A stretch of DNA of 64,000 bases, taken from the NCBI RefSeq assembly GCF_003385845.1, contig NZ_QRDJ01000009.1, positions 1 to 64,000 of the forward strand. The letters are read 5' to 3'. This DNA comes from Kushneria indalinina DSM 14324. Its GTDB lineage: Bacteria; Pseudomonadota; Gammaproteobacteria; Pseudomonadales; Halomonadaceae. A program made the translations under genes and the position numbers. Below, in pieces: positions 62,928 through 64,000 of the stretch (position 1 is its first letter; each line of letters begins with the position of its first letter). The notes below the pieces were generated by a model, which was given only the letters and a program-made list of their open reading frames with translations, searched no databases and was not told the origin of the DNA.

Positions 62928-64000
62928 GAGCGCTCCCCGGCTTCTGTTGTGAGCTCTGCTGTGGGTTTTGCTGATAGTAATCACGCGCAGCGCCGGCGCC
63001 GCTGCCGGCAGTGATGCTGACCCCGGCCTGACGCAGCACCTCTTCAAGTGCGGCGAGCGTGGTCATGACGGTGTCGCGACGAGCGTTGTAGCCCATGGTG
63101 CCGATGCGCCAGATACGCCCGTGCAGCGGGCCGAAGGAGGTGCCGATCTCGATGGCGTAGTCTTCCAAAAGCGTACGGCGCAGCACCTCGCCTTCCACGC
63201 CGTCGGGAATGTAGATGCCGACCACGTTGTTCATGCGATGGCCCTGATCGCCAAAGAGTTTGAGCCCCATCGCCGACAGTCCGCTGGTCAGCGCGCCGCC
63301 GTGCAGGGCGTGACGGGCCACGGCCTGATCCATGCCTTCGTTGACCAGCAGCCTTGCGCATTCACGCGCGCCATACAGCATGCTGGTGGCTTCGGTGTGG
63401 TGATTGAGACGCGCCTCGCCCCAGTAATCGAGGATCATCGACAGATCGAAATAGTTCGAGCGAATGCGCACGCCGCGCCCGGCATCATGGCCGTCGCCGA
63501 CCAGCCCGGCTTCGACATGCGAGCGCGCGCGGATGCATTCGACGGCGCGCGGCGACAGCGTGGTCGGCGCACTGCCGGAGGGCCCGGCCAGGCACTTCTG
63601 CAGCCCGGCAGTGACGGCGTCGAGCTGCCAGGCATCGGTGTCCAGCGCGTTGCCGGCCAGCGATGCGGTGGCGTCGGTGTAAAACAGCACGTCATGCGCG
63701 CGGCAGATCTGTCCGATCGCTTCAAGCGGCTGGCACATGGTAGTGGAGGTGTCGCCCTGCACCATGGCGAGCACCTTCGGGCGCACGTCACGAATGGCCG
63801 TCTCGACCTGCTCGGGCGTGAAGACCTCGCCCCATTCGACCTCGATGATGTGAACGTCGGCACCGGCACGCTCGGCGATCTCGCGCAGCAAATGTCCGAA
63901 GCGGCCGAAGACCGGCACCAGCACCCGATCGCCCGGCTCGATCAGCGACACCAGCACCGCCTCGATGCCGGCGCGCGAAGTGCCGTCGATCAATAGCGTC
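62920..64000 (-). CDS. Class V aminotransferase, ureidoglycine-glyoxylate type (HpxJ/PucG-like), partial
   Basis: The 3' 360 codons of this gene are in the window; the 5' end lies beyond 64000. The PLP lysine is visible in TAGLQKCLAGPSG, with the cofactor Asp in LFYTDATASLAG, a leading GTSRAGIEAVLVSLI and the Arg of IWRIGTMGYNAR. This matches (S)-ureidoglycine-glyoxylate aminotransferase (PucG/HpxJ), which takes nitrogen from ureidoglycine. The operon with allantoate amidohydrolase supports this. The C-terminus carries a Gln/Ser-rich tail (QQNPQQSSQQK). Confidence 0.92.
   Translation of the reverse strand, partial: TLLIDGTSRAGIEAVLVSLIEPGDRVLVPVFGRFGHLLREIAERAGADVHIIEVEWGEVFTPEQVETAIRDVRPKVLAMVQGDTSTTMCQPLEAIGQICRAHDVLFYTDATASLAGNALDTDAWQLDAVTAGLQKCLAGPSGSAPTTLSPRAVECIRARSHVEAGLVGDGHDAGRGVRIRSNYFDLSMILDYWGEARLNHHTEATSMLYGARECARLLVNEGMDQAVARHALHGGALTSGLSAMGLKLFGDQGHRMNNVVGIYIPDGVEGEVLRRTLLEDYAIEIGTSFGPLHGRIWRIGTMGYNARRDTVMTTLAALEEVLRQAGVSITAGSGAGAARDYYQQNPQQSSQQKPGSAHA

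Overview
The window is GC-rich, densely coded DNA from a gammaproteobacterium. It carries paired egtB/egtD, an OsmC-YcaO fusion, a periplasmic PheC, several solute transporters of the TctABC, TRAP and NCS1 types, and an allantoin-degradation cluster. Together these suggest a halophilic Halomonadaceae genome (Halomonas, Kushneria or Chromohalobacter-like). That placement is inferred from gene content and remembered family distribution, not from a marker-gene comparison.

Layout. 0-7.4 kb: tRNA-Thr(CGT) with its terminator, small membrane proteins (YnfA, two DUF202), a PhzF-like enzyme, a DUF1338 2-oxoadipate dioxygenase/decarboxylase, a CYP152 fatty-acid peroxygenase, a universal stress protein and a CynX/NimT-type MFS permease. 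7.6-12.3 kb: ergothioneine genes egtB and egtD followed 11 nt later by a GH3 beta-glucosidase with a clear terminator. 12.6-18.0 kb: periplasmic cyclohexadienyl dehydratase PheC, an FAH-family hydrolase, an orphan protein and a polar amino-acid ABC transporter with an internal terminator after the binding-protein gene. 18.0-25.4 kb: a probable pentitol/sugar-alcohol catabolic locus (FGGY pentulose kinase divergent from an RbsBAC-type ABC transporter, a zinc dehydrogenase and an L-xylulose-reductase-like SDR).

25.45-28.05 kb: a visibly AT-rich island between GC-rich neighbours. It holds a frameshifted remnant of a VOC (glyoxalase/bleomycin-resistance) gene and three genes on the minus strand: an EACC1-like small protein, a zinc-finger (CoiA-like) protein and a protein with an RHIM-like amyloid motif. 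This is the most likely place for an undescribed, possibly defence or conflict-related, module.

28.1-39.4 kb: OsmC-YcaO, FrnE-type DsbA, HemB, an orphan membrane protein, LldD, a LacI regulator, an esterase, a 47-residue membrane protein not usually called, a long AT-rich leader and an exopolysaccharide initiating glycosylphosphotransferase. 39.4-44.9 kb: tctABC divergent from the two-component genes tctDE. 44.9-48.9 kb: a LacI regulator translationally coupled to a TRAP transporter (DctPQM), with a perfect 16-bp palindrome just upstream. 48.9-50.1 kb: an AraJ-type MFS exporter.

50.4-64.0 kb: an allantoin (purine) catabolism cluster. It contains an NCS1 permease, a GntR/FCD regulator (HpxS-like), allantoin racemase (HpxA), cofactor-independent allantoinase (HpxB/PuuE), an uncharacterised ATP-grasp ligase plus CocE/NonD hydrolase pair, an AEC transporter, an amidase, an RpiR regulator, allantoate amidohydrolase (HpxK) and a class V aminotransferase (HpxJ/PucG-like) that runs off the end of the window. 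Three TTGTATACAA-like sites lie in the divergent region between the permease and the GntR gene and are good candidate operators. Together the genes would import allantoin, racemise and open it, and move nitrogen from allantoate onward. The ATP-grasp/hydrolase pair does not belong to any known step of that pathway.
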